Part shown: positions 34,949 through 43,102 of the stretch, piece by piece
How the letters are laid out: each line of letters starts with the position of its first letter
How positions within the stretch are numbered: the first letter of the stretch is position 1
From: Gloeotrichia echinulata CP02
GTDB lineage: Bacteria > Cyanobacteriota > Cyanobacteriia > Cyanobacteriales > Nostocaceae
Length of the DNA stretch: 64,000 bases
NCBI GenBank assembly: GCA_038087035.1
Contig: CP051187.1
Coordinates: 6,144,001-6,208,000, forward strand
Direction: 5' to 3'
Made by a program: the position numbers and the translations under genes
Notes under the pieces: model-generated
The model's input: only the letters and a program-made list of their open reading frames with translations
Told to the model about the DNA's origin: nothing
The model's database searches: none

Positions 34949-35347
34949 TTATTCAGCAGCGACTTCTACAGGGGTGTTATCATCGACCGGAGTTTCAGCG
35001 GTTACCCCTGCTTCAGCAACAAATACCTGACCATTGAGATTAATAGAATCAATCATCAGTCTAGTGATTTCTTGGCGATGTCCGCGCTTTTTGCGGGTTT
35101 TCTTTTTCGGCTTCATTTTGTATACCAGGACTTTGCGACCTCTAAAATGCCGCACCACTGTCCCTTCTACAGTCGCCCCAGCTACTCGCGGCTGTCCAAT
35201 TGATAGTTCGCCGTTGTGCTGCACTAGTAATACTGCGTCTATTGTAACTTTTTCGTCTTCTGCGGCAGTTAGCAGCTCGATGTCGTAAAAACGACCCGGT
35301 TCCACCCGTATTTGTTTGCCGCCAGTTTCAATAATTGCGTAAGTCAT
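34949..35347 (-). CDS. rplU: 50S ribosomal protein bL21
   Basis: bL21 binds 23S rRNA. Typical start MTYAIIETGGKQIRVEPG and the conserved GRKVLVYKMKPKKKTRKK-RGHRQ core are present. The 132-residue length includes an acidic C-terminal extension of about 20 residues (TAETPVDDNTPVEVAAE) common in cyanobacterial homologs. It is the first gene of the rplU-rpmA pair; the 150 bp upstream hold no obvious structured leader. Confidence 0.96.
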   Translation of the reverse strand: MTYAIIETGGKQIRVEPGRFYDIELLTAAEDEKVTIDAVLLVQHNGELSIGQPRVAGATVEGTVVRHFRGRKVLVYKMKPKKKTRKKRGHRQEITRLMIDSINLNGQVFVAEAGVTAETPVDDNTPVEVAAE

Positions 35348-35690
35348 GGAATTGTCCTTGAGGTTGCCGTACAGGTAGCTGACTTTGATGTTTTTTGCCA
35401 GCTTTTGCAGTATGTCTACCTGATCCGAGCAGGAATTAGACAGACGATCTAAGATGATACTGCATTGACTGGTGTTAAGTCAACCCATAATAAAATTTGG
35501 ATGCTTAAATCTTAGGTTATTAACAGTTTCAGCTATTTAGTCTTTAAATCTCAAATAAATTCGACTTGATTTGCGGAATGTCAATTGGTACTGGTGTAGT
35601 TAGTTGAGACACAGAACAGCACCTAAAAATCTGAGCAACAATATTCGGTTGTTCAGATTTTCTCTATTAATTACGTCGGGCGCAAATAAA

Positions 35691-35806
35691 GCAGGACCTA
35701 CTCTGGGGGCACATATATTTTCCGCTATGCTGGTCAAGAGTCAAAAGTCAAGATCTTTTGGACTCTTGACTTTTGATCATTGACAAAATTTACGAAAAAA
35801 CTATAG
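35691..35806 (-). repeat. dispersed palindromic repeat, copy 2
   Basis: The reverse complement of the block at 3953-4080, from CAGGACCTACTCT to CGAAAAAACTATAG, with the same internal TCAAGAGTCAAAAGTC / GACTCTTGACTTTTGA palindrome. It is slightly shorter than copy 1 within the palindromic part. Confidence 0.75.
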
Positions 35807-35867
35807 TTAAGATGCCGATATTTTAATTTATATGAAAAGAAGGGAAGTTGAAGAAAGAACGATTTTG

Positions 35868-36063
35868 GGCTCTTGCGTGTATAGCGTGCTTAATTATTAA
35901 TGAAAGTCGATTAAATTGCTTTAATAACAAGGCTTATAGGCGTTTATAATTTGATTTTTAGTAACAGTAGCTCAAATACAAAAAATAATGGCTTTTATCG
36001 GAGCCAGGCAAGGGTTTCAAACTTATTTTTTAACAAATTCAGCACGCTAAGTACGCAAGAACC
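35868..36063. mobile_element. 196-bp MITE, family 4, copy 1
   Basis: Inverted ends of about 23 bp: GGCTCTTGCGTGTATAGCGTG at the left and CACGCTAAGTACGCAAGAACC at the right. Copy 2, exactly the same length, is at 40632-40827. The core is AT-rich and non-coding. No target duplication is obvious. Confidence 0.8.
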
Positions 36064-36109
36064 AAAAATTCATGCGGTTGCTAGTAGGGGCCCAAGGCTT
36101 TGCGCCCCT

Positions 36110-36506
36110 GCTTTAATGATGAAGATAGCAGTGACGTACTCCACACACTCCCTTTCAGGTGAGTGTGGGCTTCTGTGCGACTCTTCTATGAAGACATTGA
36201 CTGAGCTTTAAGACTGTGCTAACCACGGTTCTTTGGTTAAGCCAAACAATTAGCTTTTATTTTAATAGGCTGCTTTTCAGCATTTAATTGGATTACACCT
36301 ACTGGTTAAAATTATATCAAATATTTATTTTGAAAAAAAAACAAGAAAGTGTTCATTCCTCACCGACCAACATTGCTGATTTCGCTATGCTCAATTTCGC
36401 TCGTTGGTCAATTCGTCACTCACGCGCCATTCATCCCACGCTCATTCGAGTGAGCGTGGGGCTTCTGTCGGGAAAGCTAAAACGCTACTACGAACTAATA
36501 CACCTA
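36110..36506. other. spacer with two TnpB-element-like hairpins
   Basis: No gene is credible here. Two hairpins, CCACACACTCCC...GTGAGTGTGGG (about 36140-36162) and CCCACGCTC-ATTCGAGT-GAGCGTGGG (36436-36461), are each followed by GCTTCTGT. They resemble the GAAGCCC-hairpin left ends of IS200/605 elements read from the other strand and may be relics. A variant of the GCAAGGCCTTGC palindrome is at 36087-36108, just before. Confidence 0.45.
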
Positions 36507-37238
36507 CTAGACGCCAAAGTAAGCAGCTAACGCCTCAGAACCACCAATTAATTTACCATCGATAAAAACTTGGGGAACTGTGGTCGCACCTGTAACTGCC
36601 CGTAACGAGCGTGTGGTAACATCCTTACCCAAGGTAATTTCTTCGTAGTCGATGCCATGTTCTTTGAGCATAGCTTTCGCACGGGCACAGTAGGGACAAC
36701 CCACTTTGGCAAATAGGGACACCAGTTGAGGTTTCACAGCTTGGGGGTTGATATATCTGAGCATGGTTTCCGCATCGGATACCTTAAAGGGGTCTCCTGG
36801 CTCATCTGGCTCAATAAACATATTTTCAATGACGCCATTTTTCACCAGCATAGAATAGCGCCATGAGCGTTTACCAAAGCCGACTGCTGATTTATCCACT
36901 AACATCCCCATGCCTTCAGTAAATTCACCGTTACCATCGGGAATGAGTGTGATATTTTCTGCCTCTTGATCCTTTGCCCATTCGTTCATCACAAAAGCAT
37001 CATTGACAGAAATACAAATAATGTTGTCTACGCCGTTTTCCTTAAAAGCCTTAGCCAACTCATTATAACCAGGGAGATGAGTTGATGAGCAAGTCGGAGT
37101 AAAAGCACCAGGCAAGGAGAAGACCACGACTGTCTTATCAGCGAACAGATCTTCAGTCGTCACATCGACCCACAGGTTGTTTTGACGAGTATGAAAAGTA
37201 ACACTGGGGACTCTTTGTCCTCGACGATTGGGCAGCAT
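36507..37238 (-). CDS. peroxiredoxin-glutaredoxin fusion (Prx5-Grx hybrid)
   Basis: This peroxidase reduces H2O2 or alkyl hydroperoxides using glutathione, with its own glutaredoxin domain. The peroxiredoxin part (residues 1-160) has the catalytic Cys in PGAFTPTCSSTHLPG and the conserved Arg in GKRSWRYSMLV. The glutaredoxin part (about 170-243) has the CPYC active site in FAKVGCPYCARAKAML, TTVPQVFIDGKLIGG for glutathione binding, and a C-terminal ALAAYFG. The hybrid arrangement is known from several bacteria including cyanobacteria. It is monocistronic. Confidence 0.92.
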   Translation of the reverse strand: MLPNRRGQRVPSVTFHTRQNNLWVDVTTEDLFADKTVVVFSLPGAFTPTCSSTHLPGYNELAKAFKENGVDNIICISVNDAFVMNEWAKDQEAENITLIPDGNGEFTEGMGMLVDKSAVGFGKRSWRYSMLVKNGVIENMFIEPDEPGDPFKVSDAETMLRYINPQAVKPQLVSLFAKVGCPYCARAKAMLKEHGIDYEEITLGKDVTTRSLRAVTGATTVPQVFIDGKLIGGSEALAAYFGV

Positions 37239-37354
37239 GAATTTTCCTCTTTTAGGTAGTCAATCTATTGCTAATATGAGGGGAGAACTGGTCTAATTGT
37301 CAACCAGTTGAGTTGATGGGGATGAAAAATTACCGTTTCTATGTAGTCAAACTT

Positions 37355-38251
37355 TTAACCAACTTCATTAACAAAAGGCGCGATCGCCCCGACAAAAAAA
37401 GCGGTGGATTCATAGGGTAAAACATTTCGCCCCGGTAACTTAATTCCACGTCCGTGAGGTAAATGGGCGAGGTAGTCAGCCAACCGTTGATCTGGTGTCT
37501 CTCGTTTACCTTCTTGGCTAATACTCGATGCTGTTTCTCCGACAACTACAAGTGTTGCTTGCTTAATAGCGGCGATCGCGGTACTATAATCTTGACGCCA
37601 AAACCCAGCTAAAAAAGAAAACACTGCATATCTATTGGCGGTCTTTTCTGCACCTGCGACCAAAGTATTTAACCACAAGCTATCGACACTATCGCCTGAC
37701 GCAAAGAGTTGGCGAGTGGAAAAAGACCGCAAAAATTTTGGGGTGCGTGCATAGCGATAAAAAGCATTACCCAAAGGTGAATCTAACAGATTCCACGTAA
37801 GTTTTTGTTGCCATGTTGGTGATTTTTTTGTCATCACAGCCCAAGCTGGCGGCCCTGCAAATACGAGAGAATGAATTAAATTCGGTGCTTTTTGAACTAA
37901 TTCTAATGCTACTGGTAATAAAGCACCTTGCACTACGACAATTACAGGTTGTTGCACCACTTTTTGTAAAAAGTAATGCAATTGTTCTGCCCAATTACTA
38001 GGAGTATAAGCCACATGGGGCATATCACTATCACCGCATCCCAGTAAATCTGGATTGTAAATTGGACGACGATTCCCTGTATTATACCATTCGCGGACAA
38101 ATCGCTGCCAAAATTGCCGTGATAATCCCACACCAATGGGATGAATTAACAGTAGAGGAATCCCCTCAGCCGTTGAATCAGTTGGGTGATGAACTTCGTA
38201 GGCGCAGCGATAATTCTGCCAAGTGTAAAACTGAGTGGAAGCTGTTGTCAT
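37355..38251 (-). CDS. alpha/beta-hydrolase-fold protein without the nucleophile Ser
   Basis: The fold is recognisable: PLLLIHPIGVGLSRQFW (oxyanion-hole strand), YNPDLLGCGDSD, and the nucleophile-elbow position VIVVVQGALLPVALEL, where the usual GxSxG is replaced by VQGAL. The catalytic Ser is thus not visible and the protein may be a non-hydrolytic member or use another residue. I chose ATG 38251 (MTTASTQFYTW); an upstream ATG at 38365 would overlap the end of the epimerase gene. It is 47 bp downstream of that gene on the same strand, so the two may be cotranscribed. Cyanobacteria-typical, function unknown. Confidence 0.72.
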   Translation of the reverse strand: MTTASTQFYTWQNYRCAYEVHHPTDSTAEGIPLLLIHPIGVGLSRQFWQRFVREWYNTGNRRPIYNPDLLGCGDSDMPHVAYTPSNWAEQLHYFLQKVVQQPVIVVVQGALLPVALELVQKAPNLIHSLVFAGPPAWAVMTKKSPTWQQKLTWNLLDSPLGNAFYRYARTPKFLRSFSTRQLFASGDSVDSLWLNTLVAGAEKTANRYAVFSFLAGFWRQDYSTAIAAIKQATLVVVGETASSISQEGKRETPDQRLADYLAHLPHGRGIKLPGRNVLPYESTAFFVGAIAPFVNEVG

Positions 38252-38298
38252 ATCGGGTAAGTAGGGTGCGTTATGGATCAGAATACGACACTGCCTAA

Positions 38299-39123
38299 CT
38301 AAAAAATTATCTGTGGATATATTAACTTGTATCCAGCATCTTTGATTTTTTGATTTGATACCCAAGGATTATATGGGCGGTTACTTTTGAGGGAAGCATC
38401 CCAAATAATTGGCGGTAAATCGTGTTTTTTCAACACACCATCAATCAATTCTCGACTGATGAGATGACCATCATCTACTACATTGTAAATGTCTTGCAAT
38501 TCCTGTTGACGAGCAAATTCGATAGCACCAACTATATCATCCAGGTGAATCCAATTCGTGATATCGTCGCCATTACCCGGACGGGTTGTACCAGCGACTC
38601 GACCAAATATTTTTACCAGTTCTCTACCCGGTCCATAAATTCCTCCCAAGCGCAAGATACAAATGCGGAGATTGGCGTTTGATATCGATAGCAAAATTTC
38701 TTCAGTTTCTCGCATAATTTCTGAGTTGCGATTGCTAGGTGCTACTGGTGTTTCTTCATCGACAAACGCACCATTTCGGTCACCATAAACAGAATAACTG
38801 CCTGTATATATTAATTGTCGTACACTGGTAATCTGTGGTAAAATAGAAACTAAAGTTTTGGCAGTTTGCAAATAGGCTTCTTCATAAGTATTTGCACCTT
38901 TTGCACCAACACTCAATAGCACAACATCTTGATTTTGTAATGCGGCTTTTAGTCCCTCTGGGTCATTACCTTGGGTGACTATAACTTCTGCTGCTACTGC
39001 TTTTAGTGTTGGTACACGCTCAGGGGTAGTTGTGGTTACAGTGACAACAAAATTAGTTTTTTCTTGCCAATATTTGGCAACAGCATAACCGACGTAACCA
39101 CAACCAATGATTGCTATATTCAT
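38299..39123 (-). CDS. NAD(P)-dependent epimerase/dehydratase family protein (SDR)
   Basis: This is an extended-type Rossmann enzyme. From ATG 39123 the chain begins MNIAIIGCGYVGYAVAKYW with the GxGxxG dinucleotide motif. It has the GSYSVYGDRNG segment, where the usual YxxxK Tyr lies near YGD, and LRLGGIYGPGRELV, typical of YeeZ/GalE-like family members. An extra 13 residues from the ATG at 39162 do not fit the fold. The 274-residue length is normal for the shorter single-domain group. The substrate is unknown, possibly a nucleotide sugar. Confidence 0.8.
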   Translation of the reverse strand: MNIAIIGCGYVGYAVAKYWQEKTNFVVTVTTTTPERVPTLKAVAAEVIVTQGNDPEGLKAALQNQDVVLLSVGAKGANTYEEAYLQTAKTLVSILPQITSVRQLIYTGSYSVYGDRNGAFVDEETPVAPSNRNSEIMRETEEILLSISNANLRICILRLGGIYGPGRELVKIFGRVAGTTRPGNGDDITNWIHLDDIVGAIEFARQQELQDIYNVVDDGHLISRELIDGVLKKHDLPPIIWDASLKSNRPYNPWVSNQKIKDAGYKLIYPQIIF

Positions 39124-39162
39124 GAGTATTGAGACAGCCATCAGAAAAAATTCAACATTCAA

Positions 39163-39530
39163 AATTCAAATCAGACGGGGATTTAGACCCAGACTGAAAA
39201 AGCACTTATACCAATTCTATGTGAAACTGCACATTGAAGTCTAGTTTCTAGACAGATCAACCTAAGTAGGTCAGCGCAAATAAACCGTACGGTCGAGGGT
39301 CGTCATTTGTCCTTTGTCATTGGTCATTAGTAAGAGTTTCAGGCTTGTTTACTTTTCTTAACATAGTTTGGTTTATTTCTGCCTACTTACTTTCAGTCCC
39401 TGGCGGATTTGTTTTTCCGCGAAAATCTATAAATATTTAGTGATTAAAGTTGTGCATGATCTATCTGGTGCAAGATAGGAGCTAACGTAATTACTGGCGG
39501 ATCTTTAACCCAAATCTCCCAATCCCCAGT
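39163..39530. other. intergenic, no gene seen
   Basis: A short TTGTCAT-type repeat (CATTTGTCCTTTGTCATTGG) lies at about 39302-39325. Otherwise the stretch is AT-rich and I see no frame, RNA or strong palindrome. Confidence 0.4.
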
Positions 39531-40604
39531 TCAACGTAAGCTAGTAGCTAGTACGGGTATGGGAGCAGATATTTTGCTAATACTTGGTTGCTTGATAGGG
39601 AGTGCGATCGCAAATGTTGTCCCCTGACCTACCTCAGACTCACAAGTTAGTCTACCACCATGTTTTTCTACCACAATCTGGTAGCTAATCGATAAACCCA
39701 AACCGGTGCCAATTCCTACAGGTTTGGTGGTGAAGAAAGAGTCAAATATTTTGGCAAGATTTTCTTTAGAGATACCAGAACCGTTATCTGTTATTTTGAC
39801 CAGCACCCAGGTTTCTTCTAAACGTTGTGTGGTAATAACAATTTCTTTGGATTTATGGATTTTTGTTTGCTCATCTAAAGCATCCATTGCATTGCATAAA
39901 ATATTCATGAATACCTGGTAGAGCGAACCTGCATAACCGTCAATATTTGGTAATATACCGTAGTTACAAATAACTTTTATACCTTGTTTAATTCTGTTAT
40001 TCAGAATTAGTAAACTACTATCAATACAAGCGTGTATATCTACTGGATGAAGTGCGGTTTCATCTAAGCGAGAAAAGTTCTTTAGACTCAAGACAATTTC
40101 CCGTGCGCGGGTAGCCCCTACTTGCATAGATTGTAAGAGATTAGGCAAGTCTTGTCGCAAAAATTCCAGATCGATTTGCTCAGATTGAGCTTGAATGACA
40201 TCATCGCTGGCTTTTGCTTCGTAGGCTTCTAGTAGGGCTAGGAGATCTTGAAAGTAGGCGGTAGTATGTTGGATATTGCCGTAGATAAAGTTAACTGGAT
40301 TGTTGATTTCATGTGCCACCCCTGCTAGCATCCGTCCCAGACTGGACATTTTTTCACTCTGAATCAACTGTTGGGAACTCTCCGCTTTTTGTTCTTCCAA
40401 AAGAGTGTTTACCCGTTGAATTAGTTGATTGAGAGAGATTGCTAATATTCCCACCTCATCGCGGGTGGTTACTGGTGCTTGCAGATGAAAGTTAGATTCT
40501 TGGGTAACTTTTCGGGCGATATTGGTAACAGCTTTTAGTGGACGAGCGATTATCCGACTAGTGTAAGTCGCTAACAAAATAGCGATCGCCACTGACAGCA
40601 ACAT
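39531..40604 (-). pseudogene. histidine kinase lacking its N-terminal sensor, cut by a MITE
   Basis: The protein starts in the middle of a membrane span (IISVSMLLSVAIAILLATYTS), followed by HAMP (RPLKAVTNIARKV...LNQLIQRVN), a coiled coil, the His box MLAGVAHEINNPVNF, an N-box (LCNAMDALD), and G boxes (DNGSGISKENL, GTGLGLSIS). The first span and external sensor are missing: the open frame continues upstream of the ATG for seven codons and then hits a stop at the edge of a 196-bp MITE (40632-40827). Beyond the MITE there is no continuing frame. The kinase core is complete, so a signal-blind kinase could still be made from ATG 40604. Confidence 0.78.
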
Positions 40605-40631
40605 ACTAACACTAATAATCTCTTCTCTTAT

Positions 40632-40827
40632 GGTTCTTGCGTACTTAGCGTGCTTAATTATTAATTAAAGTTTATAAATTTGCTTTAAAAGTAAGGCTTA
40701 CAGGCGTTCATAATTTAATTTTTAGCAATATGATATAAAATACAGAAAATAATGGCTATTATCTTAGCTCTGCAAGGGTTTCAAGCTGATTTTTTAATAA
40801 ATTCAGCACGCTAAGTACGGAAGAGCC
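40632..40827. mobile_element. 196-bp MITE, family 4, copy 2
   Basis: Inverted ends GGTTCTTGCGTACTTAGCGTG / CACGCTAAGTACGGAAGAGCC; the same length as copy 1 at 35868-36063 and about 80 percent alike by eye. It sits at the exact point where the neighbouring histidine kinase frame ends. Confidence 0.8.
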
Positions 40828-40916
40828 GGATCTGCAAGGCACCGAAATAACAATCCAAAATCCAAAATTTAAAATCTAAAATTGGCACGGTCAACTATTT
40901 TTTATTTAAGAAGTAC

Positions 40917-41564
40917 CTAACGATGAATCATACCATCAGGCATGATTGCACCAGCTAAATTAGCTCCAATCAGTTTAACAAGCAAGCGATCGCCAGAGCG
41001 AATACGCGCTCCCGTCAAGTCCGCACCCCGCAAGTCGGCTCCACTGAGATCAGCTCCAATCAAATTAGCAGAGCGCAAATTCGCTTCTCTTAAATCGGCT
41101 AAAAGTAGGTTGGCTCTAAACAAATTTGCCTCTGATAAATTTGCACCTCTAAGATTAACCTTATGCATAAAAGTATCACTCAAATTAGCACCAGTCAAGT
41201 TGGCATAACTCAAATTTCTACCAGATAAGTCTTTGTTGCTCAAATTTGCCCGACTGTAGTCTTTCCCACTTAAATCTGGGTTATTATTTGGTGATTGATA
41301 GGTCGCTTGAGATGTTTGTTTTGCTTGAGACGATTGTGAATCAGAGGTGGTTTGATAGTTGGCTTTAAAAGAACGCAATTTATCACGAGCTTCATTAATA
41401 GCTTTGAGCTTTTCTTGTGCTTTATTTTGTAAGCGGAGATTTTCCTTGGGAATGCGATCAGGATGCCAAACAAACACCAAATCTTTATAAGCCTGGTTCA
41501 CTTCCTCAAGTGTTGCACCAGGCTCTAATTCCAAGATTCTATAATACCGCTCCAACTCGCTCAT
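40917..41564 (-). CDS. J-domain protein with pentapeptide repeats
   Basis: The N-terminal J domain (residues 1-65, YYRILELEPGATLEEVNQAY, with the HPD motif in VWHPDRIP) would stimulate an Hsp70 (DnaK). A Gln/Ser/Thr-rich linker (about 68-95) leads to about 20 pentapeptide repeats (residues 96-210, pattern A[D/N]Lxx), which fold into a right-handed beta-helix. The combination is a cyanobacterial speciality; the repeat part is likely the client- or membrane-facing side. It has no gene in its operon. The start ATG 41564 gives a full J domain. Confidence 0.88.
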   Translation of the reverse strand: MSELERYYRILELEPGATLEEVNQAYKDLVFVWHPDRIPKENLRLQNKAQEKLKAINEARDKLRSFKANYQTTSDSQSSQAKQTSQATYQSPNNNPDLSGKDYSRANLSNKDLSGRNLSYANLTGANLSDTFMHKVNLRGANLSEANLFRANLLLADLREANLRSANLIGADLSGADLRGADLTGARIRSGDRLLVKLIGANLAGAIMPDGMIHR

Positions 41565-41773
41565 AGGATGTTTTCGTGGACAATCAACTTAATTATGAGT
41601 CATACCGCCCCCTAGGGACTTAATCCTTAATTAAATCTCTGTAATTTTGGGCAATTTCATATAAGATATAATTCGGTATTTTTCTGTACAATTTGTGATG
41701 ATTTGAGAAATATCACCAAATTAAAACTATACTTTAATATATGGCGTAGCTGAATTCAACTATCTCCCCATAC

Positions 41774-42298
41774 TTATCTACCAGTACGCCAACGGCTCCG
41801 CTCACTACCAGTCTCCCCATTTCTCCATCGATTCATAGCCCGCAAATAAGCCGCCAGTGGAATCTGATAAATCTCCACAAAAATCCAAAGAATAATTGCT
41901 AAATGCAACAAAAAAGTTAAAATAGTCCAGATAGATGGCAGCCAGGTAATGGGAGCATCTAGACTAGGGGGAAAATTGCAAGCTACTATACCAATCAGAG
42001 TAGTGGGTAGAATGATAAAAGCGATCGCCGCCAACCCATAACCCCAACCCAATTCCACACCCTCTAACTGGGCTTCTGTCCAATGAAAGCCATTCCAGCG
42101 CCAAATCAGAGGAGGTTGCCTAGAAGGCATCTTAATTTGCTGTTGTTCTAGATTAACAGTAAAAATCTCTTGGCAGAAATCACAAGCCATAGCTTCCATC
42201 AATGGCATATGAGTAATTTTACCTATGCGACACACAGGGCAAGGATAAGCCCCTTGATCGTTAAAAGATGTGGCTAAGATTTTTGAACTGGACAACAT
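41774..42298 (-). CDS. zinc-ribbon membrane protein, unknown
   Basis: Residues 19-42 carry two CxxC pairs (YPCPVCRIGK and MACDFCQEIF), a zinc-ribbon-like knuckle on the cytoplasmic side. Two membrane spans follow (about 85-106, YGLAAIAFIILPTTLIGIVA, and 122-146). The conserved-looking WRWNGFHWTEAQLEGVELGWGYG precedes the first. The tail is basic and charged (MNRWRNGETGSERSRWRTGR). I cannot name a family. It lies on the same strand as the DnaJ-pentapeptide gene, 209 bp upstream of it. Confidence 0.68.
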   Translation of the reverse strand: MLSSSKILATSFNDQGAYPCPVCRIGKITHMPLMEAMACDFCQEIFTVNLEQQQIKMPSRQPPLIWRWNGFHWTEAQLEGVELGWGYGLAAIAFIILPTTLIGIVACNFPPSLDAPITWLPSIWTILTFLLHLAIILWIFVEIYQIPLAAYLRAMNRWRNGETGSERSRWRTGR

Positions 42299-42589
42299 AA
42301 AGCTCAGTGGTACTAAAAAATTGTTCTAGTTACGAATTATCAATCATGAATTATAAAGAAGGCAGGATGAAAACCCTATACCCTATATAAAATGACCTGA
42401 AAACCGGGAATATTAGAAATAAGCGTCGTTTCTACCTAGAGTTACTACCCTGAAACCCTGATGATTGCGTGTCTATGTGTAAATTATGACCTGAGAATGT
42501 AAACTTATGTAAAATTTCGCAACTCAGGAATATGTCTTGATTGCCACAATATTACTGAGTTTAACGCTTTTTTGCGTGCTGTGGGGGTC

Positions 42590-42618
42590 TTGACGTAACC
42601 GACTGCCTCTGTTATGGT
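42590..42618 (+). promoter_or_regulatory. sigma-70 type promoter
   Basis: TTGACG (42590-42595) and TATGGT (42613-42618) are spaced by 17 bases, a close match to a housekeeping promoter. Transcription should start near 42625 and run into the structured RNA described next. Confidence 0.6.
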
Positions 42619-42624
42619 AGCTTC

Positions 42625-42781
42625 ATATAAAGTCTACATTCAATTTACTAACTAAACGCGCCACGAAATGTACAGCAGCAGTTCCTACTTTTATTTTTGG
42701 TTTAAGGCGGTTCACCGGGGGTGAATTAAGTTTCCTAATGGAGACCGCCCGGTGAACCGCAGAGCAAACTCTGCGGTTTTT
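42625..42781 (+). ncRNA. candidate structured small RNA
   Basis: This transcript of about 157 bases would run from the promoter at 42590 to an intrinsic terminator. It contains a perfect 13-bp stem (GCGGTTCACCGGG at 42707-42719 with CCCGGTGAACCGC at 42748-42760). Inside its loop is a small hairpin, GTTTCC-TAAT-GGAGAC (about 42730-42745). The 3' arm of the long stem shares five bases with the 5' arm of the terminator, so the two structures compete in part. There is no reading frame with a start codon and ribosome site in it. It may be a trans-acting small RNA of the Yfr2/Cyano-2 kind or a leader with an attenuator; I cannot confirm either. Confidence 0.6.
42756..42781 (+). terminator. intrinsic terminator
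   Basis: Stem ACCGCAGAG (42756-42764), loop CAAA, stem CTCTGCGGT (42769-42777), then TTTTTG. Nine perfect base pairs followed by T's. Confidence 0.8.
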
Positions 42782-42877
42782 GTGTTTTCAGGAGAATTTC
42801 ATCGTCATAGAAGTAACCCGATAGGCGCAAAACCCTGTGTCTTTTAGACTCCGGATGTAGCGCCAACGTTTAATTTA

Positions 42878-43027
42878 TTAAACGTGATTTTTTCTTTTTG
42901 GTTCAGGTACAGAATCAATCAATTCTTCTATGATTTGAGTCATAGTTTTATCTTCTTCCACCGCTAATAAGCGTAGTTTATTAATTCTGCGTTCGCGTAA
43001 AAGTATATGTAATTGCTTTTTTGGCAT
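42878..43027 (-). CDS. 49-residue ribbon-helix-helix-like protein, divergent from tnpB
   Basis: A short frame (MPKKQLHILLRERRINKLRL, then LAVEEDKTMTQIIEELIDSV) with the layout of a ribbon-helix-helix DNA-binding protein: a basic strand, helix (RINKLRLLAVEED) and a second helix (TMTQIIEELIDSV) with a TxxxIIEELI pattern. It faces away from tnpB with 75 bp between the starts. A second tnpB element in this window (47560) has the same arrangement with a different small protein. I infer a regulator of the element's own promoter region, not tested. Confidence 0.6.
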   Translation of the reverse strand: MPKKQLHILLRERRINKLRLLAVEEDKTMTQIIEELIDSVPEPKRKNHV

Positions 43028-43102
43028 ATCATGTACTTTATGTGTACACAATCATCCTATCATATATACAGTTAACAAAATCATCAAGGAGGTGATTAAG
43101 TA

